From the NCBI GenBank assembly GCA_038501625.1, contig JAZAYU010000088.1:248001-312000 (forward strand): a DNA stretch of 64,000 nucleotides. Direction: 5' to 3'. Below are positions 9,685-20,296 of the stretch, in pieces. Every line of letters starts with the position of its first letter. The first letter of the stretch is position 1. Below the pieces are notes generated by a model. The model had not been told where the DNA came from. It searched no databases and was given only the letters and a program-made list of their open reading frames with translations. Made by a program: the position numbers and the translations under genes. Source of the DNA: Corbicula japonica (taxonomy: Eukaryota > Mollusca > Bivalvia > Venerida > Cyrenidae).

Positions 9685-11900
9685 ATAATAATAATAATAA
9701 TAATCTCTTTATTTGAAGAAGGTAACTCATTAAGACAAAATCTATGACAACAAAATTAATACAAACAAATACAATATTTGCAAGTATAAAAGTTAGTCAA
9801 ATGAAGAAATTGCTTATTTTCAATGAGGCCTTCTAAAATGGATAAACGAAAAACATATATTACAACATATAAAACATCAATACTTACAGACAGACACAAT
9901 TAATTACATACACTATTCATGCTATAGGCAAATTCCGATTACAAATATGCATCGTGTAAAATTATGCGAAAAACTATATACAAATACAAAAGTAATAACA
10001 ATTTAAAGAAGTTGTATTTCAAACAAGTAAGTTTTTAAATGTTTTTTGAATAAATATATGGAAGAGACAGATCTAATTTCATAAGGGATATCATTCCATA
10101 CGCTCATACCTGTATAGCTGAAACATTTTTGAATTAAGTTAGTTTTACCTTTTAAGTGTTCAATATCAGTTCTTGAAGAAGATCGCAAGTTATACCGAGG
10201 GTAATTAGATACTTTTACAAGGTTAGTGATGTATTTTGGAACCAAATTATGTATAGATTTGTAGACCAATAGTGCAGTGTGATATTTACATCTTGATTCA
10301 AAAGAAAGCCATTTTAGGATATGAAAAAGATCTTTCGTAGGTGTGCGAACAGGTTTTTTAAGAATTATTCTTGCTGCTCTTTTTTGAATTTTGTATATTC
10401 TATTTAAGTCGCGACGGTTACCGTTACTCCAAACAATACAACCATATTCAAAAGTAGATGCAATATATGCATTATAAAAGAGTTGTTTCATTTCCATTGT
10501 TAGAAAGAATGATATTCGTTTAAGTAAACATAATTTTGATGCAAGTTTCTTACAAGTTTGATTTATATGGGTACTCCAGTTAAGACAGTTGTCAATATAG
10601 ACGCCTAGTAATTTTTGTGATTTTACATTTTGAAGCAATTTATTCCCAACAGGTAATTTGAGTTCATGATTATTATTGATCCTTTGCTTCGAATCAATGA
10701 TCATACATGTTGTTTTGATTGGGTTAATGATCATGTTATTTATTGAACACCATTTTTGCGTTTCGTTTAAACTTAACTGTAGTTTCATTTGTACTACTTC
10801 TAGTTTGCAATCAGATGCGTGTATAGTTGCGTCATCAGCATACATATCGACCCCTGATGTAATTTTTAGCGGTAAATTATTTACGTATAATAAAAATAAA
10901 AGGGGGCCTATGATTGAGCCCTGGGGTACACCAGAAATAATATGACGAGTTTGTGATCGTATTGCACCATTTTTAATTAACTGTTTTCTGTTTGAGAGGT
11001 ATGATTTGAAAAAAGTTATAGCGTTATTTGAGAAGTGATATAATTTTAATTTATATAGAAGGATGTCATGGTCAACTAGATCAAAAGCTTTTTTAAAATC
11101 TAAAAATATTGTTCCAATCATTTTCCCTGAATCAATTTCCTTTAACCAAGAATCTATTATTTTCACCAAAGCAGTTTGGCAGGAGTGTTGTTTTCTAAAC
11201 CCCGACTGATACTCATAAATTATATTCGTTTGTTGAAAAAATAAATATAACTGATTTGCAATATGCCTTTCAAAAATCTTGGATAAAGTTGGCAATATAG
11301 AAATAGGTCTATAATTATTTGCATCTTCCTTACTTCCCCCTTTGTGTATAGGAATAACATTAGCAAGTTTTAGTTGATCTGGAAAAATACCTTGCATAAT
11401 ACTGCTGTTTATAATTGAAGCTATGGGTACAGATATATAATCTTTACATAATTTGATGATATATGGCCCTAAGTAGTCCAAGCCTGTAGATTTATTAATA
11501 TCTAGTTTTTCAATTATTTTACTTACTTCAAAGGGAGTTATAAGTTCAATGTTAAAACATCTGTGTTTCAGTTTTTCATTTAAATAGACATTAAGGTATT
11601 GAAAATTTTCTTTCTTAATTTCGTTTTTTGTTAAACATTTAGAAATACTTACGAAATGATCATTTATTGCATTTAGAATGTTTTCATTCCCAGTTATGAT
11701 GTCATCATCTATACGCAACATAGATGGTAAGTAGTGGCGGGAATAAGACGAATCGCCATTATTTAAACAACAATTTATACTATCCCAAAGGAATTTAGGA
11801 TCTTTGCGATCTTGAACGGCTTTGTTGATGTATGACTTTTTGTTTACTTTAATGAACGAGTTACATTTATTTCGCCAGATGTTGTAGTTTGTCCAGTCTT
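9685..11900 (-). mobile_element. 5'-truncated non-LTR retrotransposon (CR1/L2-like)
   Basis: In the minus-strand direction it runs from a stop-bounded reading frame near 11900, through the reverse transcriptase, to a 3' UTR and an (ATT)n tail at about 9685-9705. No endonuclease domain is present, so the 5' half is missing, as is usual for target-primed insertion. It sits inside the intron of paralog 1 in the same transcriptional sense. Family placement is inferred from RT sequence style and short-repeat tail. Confidence 0.8.
10003..11898 (-). CDS. LINE reverse transcriptase, intact RT domain, N-terminus lost
   Basis: A single open frame codes for the ORF2 C-terminal part. The first ATG is at 11721, but the same frame continues upstream with LINE-like sequence (DWTNYNIWRNKCNSF) to a stop at 11899-11901. 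RT landmarks in order from the 11721 ATG: finger region (NNYRPISILPTLSKIFE, about 135-152), KAFDLVDHDIL (about 207-217), GVPQGSIIGPLLFLLYVNN (about 263-281), catalytic MYADD (about 290-294), and a thumb segment ending LLGVYID. A CR1/L2-type C-terminal region follows (YNAYIASTFEYGCIVW). No stop or frameshift interrupts the RT. The endonuclease is absent, so it cannot be autonomous. Confidence 0.88.
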   Translation of the reverse strand, partial: DWTNYNIWRNKCNSFIKVNKKSYINKAVQDRKDPKFLWDSINCCLNNGDSSYSRHYLPSMLRIDDDIITGNENILNAINDHFVSISKCLTKNEIKKENFQYLNVYLNEKLKHRCFNIELITPFEVSKIIEKLDINKSTGLDYLGPYIIKLCKDYISVPIASIINSSIMQGIFPDQLKLANVIPIHKGGSKEDANNYRPISILPTLSKIFERHIANQLYLFFQQTNIIYEYQSGFRKQHSCQTALVKIIDSWLKEIDSGKMIGTIFLDFKKAFDLVDHDILLYKLKLYHFSNNAITFFKSYLSNRKQLIKNGAIRSQTRHIISGVPQGSIIGPLLFLLYVNNLPLKITSGVDMYADDATIHASDCKLEVVQMKLQLSLNETQKWCSINNMIINPIKTTCMIIDSKQRINNNHELKLPVGNKLLQNVKSQKLLGVYIDNCLNWSTHINQTCKKLASKLCLLKRISFFLTMEMKQLFYNAYIASTFEYGCIVWSNGNRRDLNRIYKIQKRAARIILKKPVRTPTKDLFHILKWLSFESRCKYHTALLVYKSIHNLVPKYITNLVKVSNYPRYNLRSSSRTDIEHLKGKTNLIQKCFSYTGMSVWNDIPYEIRSVSSIYLFKKHLKTYLFEIQLL

Positions 11901-12156
11901 AAAGTAACTGTGACACTGTGTCTTATTTCTTTGCATCAGTACACTTCAAAGATTGTGTTTTTCCGTCTCTACATGGCATACACTTCTAAATTTGTAATCA
12001 TTATTTAGAAAACTCAAAAGATGGGATAACCTGAACTCTGTGAAAAAATAACAACATCTTCCAGGATTATCAAATGTCCAAATATATGCAAATGCCACAA
12101 AATAAATGATAAATATAAACAAATAAAGGAAGACAAACTCCAATATTTCACTAGGC

Positions 12157-12184
12157 GTTTCGAGTTTATTTGACTCTTCTTCAG
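12157..12184 (-). other. Hammerhead-like / Penelope-type terminal motif
   Basis: Minus-strand CTGAAGA, then a short stem (gagt ... actc), then GAAAC. This fits the hammerhead core CUGANGA - stem II - GAA. Such motifs mark Penelope-like element ends in many animals. I could not draw convincing stems I and III, so catalysis is not claimed. Confidence 0.35.
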
Positions 12185-12793
12185 GTGAATGTTATTGTAT
12201 TAACATCTCTTATAAAAAATGTCTTATTTTGGCGTAAAAATGATGTAATTTTAATTTACTAAACATACGTCACCATTTGGCGTAAAAAAAGACGTCACAT
12301 AGCAATATAAACGACGTCAACTTTGGCGCAAAAAGAAGTCGTACATTATTTGGCACAAACAACAATTAAACAATTAAAATAAGGGAAACATATATAAAAT
12401 CACAGGATTCTTTTCGCCAAATATAATATAATGTTGATAAAACATAGGAAATACATTAAATTTATGTAATAAGTAAAGGATCTTATAGATTCAACAGTCA
12501 CTGGTAGTAAAAAAATGCATACAAAGCACAATGTACAATGGATTCCAGTAACAACTGAACATAAATATTTTTTTATAAAATGTAAGGCAGATAATAAATT
12601 ATAAAATGTAAGGCAAAATAAATGAAAGATAAAATACAACATTAATAAATAAAATATTTGTATTTGAAAAATGGCAAGTTTTCATTTGTGTTCAGTATAT
12701 TATAAATGCCGCATAAGTAGGGCTAAACCAAAACGCGGATAATTTTATTGATAACTAATCTATCAGCTGCAGAACGAACAAAAGATGTCTTAC

Positions 12794-12847
12794 CTTGTCG
12801 ATTTCTGACTTGGGTAAGTGTTTAAGTGACGTCTTGCCAAACTCCAT
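12794..12847 (-). CDS. AANAT-like acetyltransferase paralog 1, exon 1
   Basis: Starts with ATG in a good context (accaaaATGG) and reads MEFGKTSLKHLPKSEIDK, then donor gtaag. The join to exon 2 is phase 0, giving SEIDK|AFQK. Paralogs 2 and 3 have the same layout (KSDIEK|AFRK and FGDIQK|AFEK), which is strong support for this very small exon. No signal peptide, so a cytosolic product is expected. Confidence 0.85.
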
Positions 12848-12867
12848 TTTGGTTGTTGTGAGTCAGT

Positions 12868-12900
12868 CACGTGATCAGAGATAACGTGAGTTATATATAA
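12868..12900 (-). promoter_or_regulatory. Promoter of paralog 1: TATA box and CACGTG E-box
   Basis: Minus-strand TTATATATAA at 12891-12900 lies about 45 nt before the ATG, so transcription should begin near 12865 with a very short leader. A CACGTG E-box within the palindrome gtcacgtgac (12866-12875) lies between the TATA box and the start codon. Its use is not shown; the same 10-mer also occurs away from genes at 19002-19011. Confidence 0.5.
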
Positions 12901-13857
12901 CGCTGCTTCGGTATACACTGAAAGGAAAAAGTAACGTTCGCGAGTTCTAATGTTTACACTAGTAATAATGTGTTTAGCCAGTTTTGTGCATGGACGGTGT
13001 TCATATCCTTGTGCATTGTTTAATCAAATCCTCAGTTTTACTCCTCTGTAAGGGGTTTTGTGTGATAGGTAATATATATATTTTAGATATTGTTTCAATT
13101 CAAAAACTCATTTATATAGTTCTCCCAATGGTTGAACAAACCACCCTTTTATCTGGGTTTAGTAGTGAACTCAGCTCGTGATGGACAAGTATTGTCATAT
13201 GCCATAACCTATGGAAATTCTATTTTGTTTATTTGTGACGTTTTCGTGGTTGTTCAAGGGTCTTTATTGCACTTTCATGATAATAAGAAAATTATCTAAA
13301 TATTCGGCAAAACTTTAATTACATCCAGAAACAACGACTAACATCACAACCCATTGTTTTAAATGTCCACATTAGAAGTTTGATACTTACAACACAATGT
13401 TGTGTCCTTTCGCGTAACAGATGTAAGATGTATTCAATTTGAGATATTTGTAAAATAGCGTAAGACCTTATATTTCCTGGTCACGTAAATACGAATAAAC
13501 AAATAAAACATAATTCAACGTGTTTTTAAAGGACACAACCTTTTGTTGACAACTTCATAATACTTATGTCGGCACTTAATAAAGTTTGGTGTAGTGATGT
13601 CTTTTTTTGGTTGGATGTAAATAGAACTTTAGGTAATATAGGCAAGGCTAAATTTCTTTACTGTTCTATCTTTTCCTTCAAGGCATGTAAAATAAAGATG
13701 CATATTATAAATATAATATAAATAATAACATTTAGTTGTGAAATGTTTTATTGAAATCTGTTTTGCCTTTAGAGAGATTTTGAAAATTTCCTTGTAATCG
13801 ATAACAGCGCAGTGATGACTGTGGACGGCCCCTGTTTCAGGTAACACTCCCGGCCAC
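12901..13857. other. Non-coding stretch between paralogs 1 and 2
   Basis: AT-rich. It contains diverged pieces related to the foldback element at 5799-6470 (near 13350-13560 and 13735-13810). No gene recognised. Confidence 0.4.
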
Positions 13858-14174
13858 GTTAACACGGTATGTACCCAGATAATGAGAATCGTGGATAATG
13901 ATAGATTGTGAGTATAATAATAGATCGCCAGATCGGAGAAAACAACTTGGAGAGGTTAGTTATTGTGTGAATTTCATGTTATTGCGATCTAATACTTATC
14001 TTTTGCGATAGATATTAATCAAGCGATGTCCTACCCTTCCTCTAATACCCATACATTTGGAATCGTCCGCCAGATAAAGTAAAAAACAGGAAAATTATCA
14101 CGCAACATCCCATATTTCTACAAAAACTATCATTATCCGCGATTCTCATTATCTGGGTACATACCGTGGTTAAC
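13858..14174. mobile_element. MITE of about 317 bp with ~45-bp terminal inverted repeats
   Basis: Left end gttaacacggtatgtaccc, with cagataatgagaatcgtgg following, matches the complement of the right end (ccgcgattctcattatctg ... ggtacataccgtggttaac) with about two differences. The interior is AT-rich and has no transposase. The recent look of the termini suggests a young insertion. The superfamily is not identified. Confidence 0.8.
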
Positions 14175-14539
14175 AGTAAAGTATTACAAACTTTATAAAA
14201 ATAAACAATATGCAGTATACAGTCCGAAAATAAACTAATGTAAAGCCAAGTACTAAATGTATGTCAGAGAGATAAAACACTTACAAGATACAAGATACAA
14301 ATTTATATTGACTACATGTTTATGTTGTAAATTTTATGACGACATATTTAAATATATGCATGACAAACGCTGTAATTTGATGACTGTATAAAAATACATG
14401 CACGTGCAATTAGAATCTTATATAATATAAGATGAAATGGAAATTTTGAGCCTCTGAATTCGAGAAATACAAAAATGCATTTTATTCCCGCTGCGCAGTC
14501 AACGTTTAAGCGATGATCAGTATCTCCACACGCAGCAGT
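14175..14539. other. Non-coding stretch, nothing recognised
   Basis: AT-rich DNA between a MITE and a minisatellite. No gene, splice-flanked exon or repeat recognised. Confidence 0.4.
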
Positions 14540-16292
14540 AACAGTAACCCTGAATGACAGAGCCTCGCTTCCACCAAAACAGTAACCCTAGGTGACAGAG
14601 CCTCGCTCCCACCAAAACAGTAACCCTAGGTGACAGAGACTCGCTCCCACCAAAACAGTAAGCCTTGATGACAGAGCCGCGCTCCCACCAAAACAGTAAC
14701 CCTAGGTGACAGAGCCTCGCTCCCACCAAAACAGTAAGCCTTGATGACAGAGCCGCGCACCCACCAAAACAGTAGCCCTGGATGACAATGCCTCGCTTCC
14801 ACCAAAACAGTAACCCTAGGTGACAGAGCCTCGCTCCCACCAAAACAGTAAGCCTTGATGACAGAGCCGCGCACCCACCAAAACAGTAAGCCTGGATGAA
14901 TGGGCCGCGCTTTCACCAAAACAGTAAACCTGGATGACAGAGCCTCGCTTTCACCAAAACAGTAACCCTGGGTGACAGAGCCTCGCTCACAACAAAACAG
15001 TAACCCTGGGTGACAGAGCCTCGCTCCACCAAAACAGTAACCCTGGATGACAGAGCCTCGCTCATACCAAAACAGTAACCCTGGATGACAGAGCCTCGCT
15101 CCCACCAAAAAAGTAACCCTGGATGACAGAGCCTCGCTCCTATCAAAACAGTAACCTCGGGTGACAGAGCCTCGCTCCCACCAAAACAGTAACCCAGGAT
15201 AACAGAGCCTCGCTCCCACCAAAACAGTAACCCTGGGTGACAGAGCCTCGCTCCCAACAAAACTTGCTAGAGCCTCGCTCCCACCAAAATAGTAGCCCTA
15301 GGTGGCAGAGCCTCGCTCCCACCAAAACAGTAACTCTGGGTGACAGAGCCTTGCTCCCACCAAAACAGTAACCCTGGATGAAAGAGCCTCGCTCCAACCA
15401 AAACAGTAACCCTGGGTAACAGAGCCTCACTCCAACCAAAACGTGACAGAGCCTCGCTCCCACCAAAACAGTAACCTTGGGTGACAGAGCCTCGCTCCCA
15501 CCAAAACAGTAGCTCTGAGTGACAGAGCGTCGCTCCTATCAAAACAGTAACCCTAGGTGACAGAGCCTCGCTCCCACCAAAACAGTAACCCTGGATGACA
15601 GAGCCTCGCTCCCACCAAAACAGTAACCCTGAGTGACAGAGCCTCGCTCCCACCAAAACAGTAACCCTGGAAGATTGAGCCTCGCTCCTATCAAACCAGT
15701 AAACCTAGGTGACAAAGCCTCGCTCCCAACAAAACAGTAACCCTGGATGACAGACCCTCGCTCCCACCAAAACAGTAACTCTGGGTGACAGAGCCTCGCT
15801 CCCACCAAAACGTGACAGAGCCTCACTCCCACTAAATAATATCCCTGGGTGACAGAGACTCGCTCCTATCAAAACAGTAACCCTGGGTGACAGAGCCTCG
15901 CTGCCACCAAAACAGTAGCCCTGAGTGACAGAGCCTCGCTCCCACCAAAACACCCTGAATGACAGAGCCTCGCTCCCACCAAAACAGTAACCCTGGATGA
16001 CAGAGCCTAGTTCCCACCAAAACAGTAGCCCTGAGTGACAGAGCCTCGCTCCTATCAAAACAGAAACCCTGTGTGACAGAGCCTCGCTCCCACCAAAACA
16101 GTAACACTGGATGACAGAGCCTAGTTCCCAACAAAACAGTAACCCTGGGTGACAGAGCCTCGCTTCCACGAAAACAGTAACCATGGGTGACAGAGCCTCG
16201 CTTCCACGAAAACAATAACCCTGGGTAACATTGCCTCGCTCCCACCAAAACAGTAACCCTGGGTAACAGAGCCTTGCTCCCAACAAAACAGC
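14540..16292. repeat. 38-bp minisatellite, about 46 copies
   Basis: Unit of 38 bp around cagtaaccctgggtgacag followed by agcctcgctcccaccaaaa, repeated with 5-15 percent variation and a few deleted units (near 15260, 15435, 15810 and 15950). Because 38 is not a multiple of three and the minus strand of the unit has no stop in any phase, all three minus frames stay open for long distances. The resulting open frames of 97-198 codons are therefore artefacts. Confidence 0.95.
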
Positions 16293-17338
16293 ATTAGTTA
16301 CAACGTGTAAAGTATATTATATGTAATATAAATAATTGGTAACAGTATGTAAAGTATATGTTATATGGATAGAGATAAACTTGTTCAAAAGACCACATGT
16401 AAACTAAGAAAGCTTTGGTTAAAGACCACTTTGGGTTTGTTCCCTGAGTGGCCTTTGATTACATGTTTGACTGTTAATTTGTATAAAATATTTGTGCTCA
16501 TTACGTATTATGAATGTTAGATCTACATGATATTAGAGATTTTATCAACAAACGTATATTGTACAGTATTGTTAACATGCAGTTTTGTTGAAGGGTGCCT
16601 GTTTTATGTACAAAGAAAATAAATATTAAAATGGAAATCAACTATTGGCTGTTGAAATTTTCTTTAAAAATCTAAATAAAATATGGAATACTTTAATTAA
16701 TGTATTTAATACAAGAAATGAGTTCTCAGAAGAAATACATATTCCTATTTTTCCTTTTATTTTTTCATTTATTTTTACTTGAAAAACGAGAAAAAATATT
16801 TGTATCTTGTTAGTGTTATATGTTACATTTGCCTCCGCTAACAAAGAAAAGGTTAAATGTGCAATTGTTAAGAATAAGGTTTTTTGTTTATCCAGTTCTG
16901 TGAGGAGACAAGAGGATGGATGGAGAAAAGAGAGGACTGTGACAGAAGACATATGTACGGACCTCTGTTGCAAGTTTATTTACATTTTTCTCATTATGTA
17001 CAATACATAAACATGGGAGAATATATACGTGTACAACCCAAAATAGTGCCCATATTATTTCGTTTATGTAGAAACTTTTTGTTAGAACTTCCTAATTAAT
17101 ATAAAATTGGAAATCTCTTAATTTTTATTTCTTCTTCCTTCTTCAGATTTGAAAATACAACATATATTTTATATTACACTCGGATTAGTTTATATAAAAT
17201 TTTCTTAGGTTTCGTGTTCGAAAAGTGAATTAAGACTCTTTGAAATAAATCTACTCTAAACACTCATTGGCCCTAATGATATTTATTATAGTAGTAATTG
17301 TGACAATTTGTTTTATTTCAACATAACTAAGAACGCCA
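16293..17338. other. Non-coding stretch downstream of paralog 2
   Basis: No gene recognised. Several 65-110-codon frames on both strands lack motifs. The 3' UTR of paralog 2 should occupy part of the right end. Confidence 0.4.
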
Positions 17339-18001
17339 CTATAACTTCATTATGTACATTTTCATGGACTTGTGTTCCCCAGTATTGTTAAATACGATTT
17401 CTCCGTTCACCTTATATTGGTCGTATGGAAAATCTGCAAGGAACTCAAACCCAGACTTTTCAAATATCTTCTTCGAGTGGTTTGAAGTCGCAGTCGTTTT
17501 AATGAAGCATGGGCTTACTTCAAGATTGGTTATAAACTTTACCGCAAAGTCTATGAGAAATGCACCGATTCCTTGCTGTCGATATTTCTTGGCTACCCCA
17601 AGCCCGAAAAATTCGAATACTTCTTCTACACCATATTTATCAAAGACATTAAACTTGTCCGACGAATCAGCAAAAAAAGACAACATCTTCTTCACACCTT
17701 CATCTTTCAGAGAGTCAAGGTCATACTGCTCTCCCTTGGTCGCTATCTGTATAGCCCGCATTGCCATTATGTCGCAATTGAGTTCGTTGACAAGTACAAT
17801 GGAAAGATTGTGACTAAATGTGTCTCTCCACATTCCTTCGAAATCCTGCGTCCACTGAAGGCCTAACGATTTACCCAGGGGCTCTTCTTGCAGGAAACAG
17901 TCTTTGACAACATTGTAAACGTCCTCATAACGGTCAGGTGTCAACAGTTCTAGCCTGCTTCCAGGGGGCACTGACACTTCGACAACAGTTTTTCGAAATG
18001 C
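17339..18001 (-). CDS. AANAT-like GNAT N-acetyltransferase, paralog 2, exon 2
   Basis: 663-nt exon, identical in length to exon 2 of paralog 1. It opens after acceptor tcgtttccag with A-F-R-K-T in phase 0 from exon 1 at 22773-22826, giving 238 residues. EPLGKSLG at residues 58-65 and the acetyl-CoA loop RQQGIG at 159-164 match the AANAT-like layout, and TSNHSKKIFEKSGFE is the motif-B-like segment. The end (TGEHKSMK) is nearly the same as in paralog 1. The frame is intact. Substrate unknown; arylalkylamine acetylation is inferred from the family. Confidence 0.8.
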   Translation of the reverse strand, partial: AFRKTVVEVSVPPGSRLELLTPDRYEDVYNVVKDCFLQEEPLGKSLGLQWTQDFEGMWRDTFSHNLSIVLVNELNCDIMAMRAIQIATKGEQYDLDSLKDEGVKKMLSFFADSSDKFNVFDKYGVEEVFEFFGLGVAKKYRQQGIGAFLIDFAVKFITNLEVSPCFIKTTATSNHSKKIFEKSGFEFLADFPYDQYKVNGEIVFNNTGEHKSMKMYIMKL

Positions 18002-18399
18002 CTGGAAACGAATAAGATTTTCACATTAGTGATCTTTGATTATTTACGTTAATAACCGCACATTAACCATAATATTTCACAAATTCGTTGATTCACTTCC
18101 CAGTTCATACGATTACAATTAATTAATTAAACCATTATTTCACTTTATTCGAGCAATATCACATTAAGATAATCATTTAAGACAAAAGAGGACAATATAG
18201 TAGCTGAGACTATAACTACCCAGTATTTATGAACACGGAAAATGTCTCAAAAGCGAAAATTCTGTGACATGAAGTTTGCAGCCTAGCAGTGTAAAGTTGG
18301 AAGCAAAGCAGCCTGGCAGCTTAATGTAAGCACCTAATCAGCTTGGCAGCGTGAAGTTACCAGTTATGCAGCGTGAAGTTAGCAGCCTGGCAGCAAGAC

Positions 18400-18700
18400 A
18401 GCATGAAGTTAGTAGCCTTGCAGCCTGGCAACCCGGCGAGAAGTTACCGATCTGGCAGCGAGAAGTTAGTAGCCTAGCAGCCTGGCAACACGGCGAGAAG
18501 TTACCGGTCTGGCAGCGAGAAGTTAGTAGCCTAGGAGCCTGGAAACCCGGCGAGAAGTTACCGGTCTGGCAGCGAGAAGTTAGTAGCCTAGCAGCCTGGC
18601 AACCATGCGAGAAGTTACCGGTCTGGCAGCGAGAAGTTAGTAGCCTAGCAGCCTGGCAACCATGCGAGAAGTTACCTGTCTGGCAGCGAGAAGTTGAAGA
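18400..18700. repeat. 57-bp tandem repeat, five to six copies, with diverged units upstream
   Basis: The unit reads GEKLPVWQREVSSLAAWQP on the plus strand because 57 is divisible by three. Degenerate shorter units (cagcctggcagc) extend left to about 18270. It lies in an intron on the antisense strand, and the 120-codon frame has no start context or splice support, so it is treated as non-coding. Confidence 0.85.
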
Positions 18701-20296
18701 CTCCCGAAAATGATCTTATAACGTGATTTAAAACAATAATAAAAACAATGTCAGACTGTCTACTGTGATTCCTGTGAGCTCTCAATATCAGAAAACTTTC
18801 TCTTCCCGACATAAACGTAATGTTAAAACCATCTCCAGAAATATTAGCGAGTTAAAATAACAAAATGGTTGCCATTTCCTAGAGTTTCTTGCTGAAATCT
18901 TTATCACTTTAAAAAAAGATTTTTATGATAAAAAAGAATGTTGTCGGTACATATTCCCCATTTGGTTAATACAGCGAGCAATCATTTTTCCCGTAGAGCA
19001 GTCACGTGACTGGACAGGGGAGGTAACCAAAAAATTCATCGAATTATTGGAAAGGCGTATGAGGGCCATGCATTTCTACTATGAAGCAATAAGATAAATA
19101 CATTGAACTTTATTGATATAAAAAATATATCCTCTAAATTATGAGGTTGTGTTTTAAAACAAGATTTCCATAACAGTATAAATGAAGAGTGTTATGTCAA
19201 ACATGTGATATGATGTATTTCTGCATTTCAACATCAGAGCATTTATTTTTTGTTATTTCACTGGTTTGGGTTTGAGTACCAGTACTTCTCAAAACATGAC
19301 GTAACATATATGTGACTTAATTACAGTCTTAATCATCATTATCAATAAGTACATAGTTCCAATTATAAAGTTAAACAGAATGTCACACAAAGTTAATATG
19401 AAACAGAAGAAGATAAATAATTAGCATTAAAATACTATATAATTATGAAATCACTTTTTTGTAGAATGAGCTAAAATTTGGGTATGCCTTATAAACATAG
19501 TTAGCCATACAGCTCAAGATTTGTGTTAATTAAGATTTGTTTCACCCAATATAGGGCATCATTTCATGACTTCTAATTAGCTCACCTTATTTTTCTTCAA
19601 CAATAATTTATCAATGATTAAAAGAACCTTTCTAACTGAAGAAAGGTAATTGCACTTGGTCATTCATGCAATTCAGTTTTACTTCAAAGAGTTGTCAATA
19701 AGATATTAAAACTTTATCCATTAGCACTGTGATTAAATTTTTCTTTAGATTCTTTTAATAGCTAGGGACTTACTAGGAAACATGAACATTTATTTCATAT
19801 GTTAAATAATTTTTAACGACAACATCAATTGGAAATGACTTTTTTTACTTTGTTGCAAATACATATTTTCACCTACATATGAAATATTTCAATGCTGATT
19901 TTAAATTTCAATACTGGTTTTAAAATGGCTTAATTTAATGAAAACTTTTTTTAATTAGATCATTTACTTTTTTTATACAACACAGTTCTAATAAATATTT
20001 TCACTTACATAGGATATATTTCTATGCTGATTTAAAACTTATTTGAAAATGGCTTAATTTAATAAAAACTTTTAAATTGATCATTTCAAGGACTTTTTTT
20101 ACAACACTTTTCAAATGACAATTACATTACTTTAGCACATTAATTCAATAACTGACCACAAATTATATAAATCACACCTATTATCCCAATCATGGTCAAT
20201 TGGACAGCGGTCAAGAGAATAGACATGTTAATCAATTGGTCAATTAGTCAATGGTCAATTGGTCACTTGTGTTTGGTCAATAGAATAGATTTACCC

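Larger units (their letters stand above)
8793..12793 (-). other. 4.0-kb intron of paralog 1
   Basis: Bounded by gtaag at the exon 1 edge (12793) and cag at 8793-8795. It contains two (AAT)n-tailed LINE ends, one 5'-truncated LINE, a hammerhead-like core near 12157-12184, and otherwise AT-rich DNA. No further coding exon was seen. Confidence 0.75.

Noticed and set aside
14517..16286. Eight overlapping open frames of 97-198 codons, minus strand
   Set aside because: All are translations of the 38-bp minisatellite, which has no stop in any minus phase.
17352..17813. 153-codon plus-strand frame
   Set aside because: Antisense shadow of the conserved acetyltransferase exon on the minus strand.
18351..18713. 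120-codon plus-strand frame with 19-residue repeats
   Set aside because: A 57-bp tandem repeat stays open because 57 is divisible by three. It is intronic, with no start or splice evidence.
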